Source: Xiphophorus maculatus (lineage: Eukaryota; Chordata; Actinopteri; Cyprinodontiformes; Poeciliidae). From it: 64,000 nucleotides of DNA. The translations under genes were made by a program, and so were the position numbers. The stretch spans positions 12,934,996-12,998,995 of the forward strand of contig NC_036457.1 in NCBI RefSeq assembly GCF_002775205.1, in the 5' to 3' direction. Below the pieces are notes generated by a model. The model was not told the DNA's origin. It saw only the letters and a list, made by a program, of their open reading frames with translations, and ran no database searches. This document shows positions 46,990-64,000 of this stretch, piece by piece (position 1 is the stretch's first letter; every line of letters begins with the position of its first letter).

Positions 46990-47506
46990 ACAAAACCCAA
47001 AACATCCACTGTCCTTGAAATTTATTGGAAATAATTTACATAAGTTTTTACCACAGATTGCAATTTTAGAGCAAATTAACCGCCAGGAAGAAAACCTTAG
47101 AAAAACATGTCCCCTGTTATACATTATGGACTCTACAGATTCCTTCAGATTAATAATTTGCAGGGGAAGGTACATTTCAGGTGAGACGTCTTCCTTTTGC
47201 CCTCTGTGCTGAAAAAAGAATCTTGAACAGAAAGATCCCAGAAAGTCTTCATCCTTGGGTTCCCAGTTAAGCTGCATGAACAAAACTTCTCACTTTTTAC
47301 ATATAGATATAGATCCAGAGCAGGAGGGCGGAACAGGGCTTCTTTGTCACCTTCAACTTAAGACTGTTTAGAGTTCATCAATCCAGACGTTCAAAAAGAC
47401 AGGAGAAAGAGAGATCAAACCATTGCAGTCTAACGTGTTCTTAAATAGTTGTACAAAAGGCTGCTTGTTTCCATCAACATTGCATGAGTCCATTTCGCTG
47501 TGGTAG
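46990..47506 (-). other. eya4: EYA4 3' UTR and poly(A) signal
   Basis: Sequence downstream of the EYA4 stop codon on the minus strand. AATAAA on the minus strand (TTTATT at 47021-47026) gives a 3' UTR of about 0.5 kb and a tail-to-tail spacing of about 0.3 kb from the end of RPS12. A longer alternative 3' UTR would run antisense into RPS12. Confidence 0.45.
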
Positions 47507-63551
<16,045 letters not shown>

Positions 63552-64000
63552 CTTGAAAGAATAGGACAAGAAATAGAGTTATAGTTTTAAGCTTATGATG
63601 TTACATAAATAAAACAAAAAAAACCCCATAAATCATGCAGGGTAAAACGCAAATAAACAAATACATCACCATGCAATTCTGCAATTCCAGTGTGTCAACA
63701 GAAAGCTCTGTGCAGGGGTTCCCCTTTTTAAAGCTAATCAAAGTTTGCCGTTGAGGGTATCGAGTTTAAATAACTACAACCTAACTGAGCACCTTAATGT
63801 ACCCGCCTTCCTGTTTTTCATTTAAGTTCCTGAAAATGATAAATACCATGAAATTCGATAATTACGTTTAAAACACAATTATGTACAGAAAACCGCCTGG
63901 CAAATTTCCCTTCACATCTACTGACTTCCCCTTCGGATCCATGAAAACCGATCCTCTGACCAGTGGGAACCTCTGCAATACTACATTTGAAGACCACACA
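63552..64000. other. EYA4 intron running off the window
   Basis: Upstream (minus strand) of the first EYA4 exon in the window. No further exon is seen up to the edge. The preceding coding exon must end in phase 1, because exon 63474-63551 begins with two bases completing a codon. Confidence 0.6.

Overview
The window is vertebrate genomic DNA, almost certainly from a ray-finned (teleost) fish. All genes are multi-exon with GT-AG introns, the introns are short and AT-rich, and there are at least four decayed Tc1/mariner relics of the type common in fish genomes. The gene order mixes neighbours that in mammals belong to separate chromosomal blocks (LCA5-SH3BGRL2 and RPS12-EYA4). I cannot name the species.

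Layout, left to right. FAM167A (minus, 2 coding exons, 2572-3860, upstream non-coding exon near 6.7-6.9 kb). LCA5, encoding lebercilin (minus, 8 coding exons, 8016-12788, 795 aa). SH3BGRL2 (plus, 4 exons, 16567-24460, 108 aa). A large immune-type receptor with nine SRCR domains, two Ig-like domains, one membrane span and a cytoplasmic tail (plus, 16 coding exons, 30180-39507, 1264 aa). A small SH3BGRL3-like gene (plus, 3 exons, 41529-42570, 90 aa). RPS12 (plus, 43727-46686, 132 aa), whose introns carry two copies of a SNORD100-like C/D snoRNA and one H/ACA snoRNA. EYA4 (minus, 47507 to beyond 63551, the 3' fifteen coding positions), including a pair of mutually exclusive exons. Splice phases were followed exon by exon, and every complete gene gives an unbroken reading frame of the length expected for its family. 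The receptor has no single family length to compare with, but its frame is also open throughout.

LCA5 and SH3BGRL2 are head to head about 2 kb apart, with a solo LTR of an old retroelement between them. RPS12 and EYA4 are tail to tail about 0.3 kb apart. Two members of the thioredoxin-fold SH3BGRL family, with identical intron positions and phases, flank the receptor gene.

Items most worth a second look: the 9xSRCR-2xIg receptor with its all-phase-1 ectodomain exons and one SRCR domain that has lost a matched cysteine pair; the EYA4 mutually exclusive exon pair over the metal-binding motif; the duplicated SNORD100; and an excess of short perfect inverted repeats (arms of 10-18 bp), one of which overlaps the receptor's stop codon.
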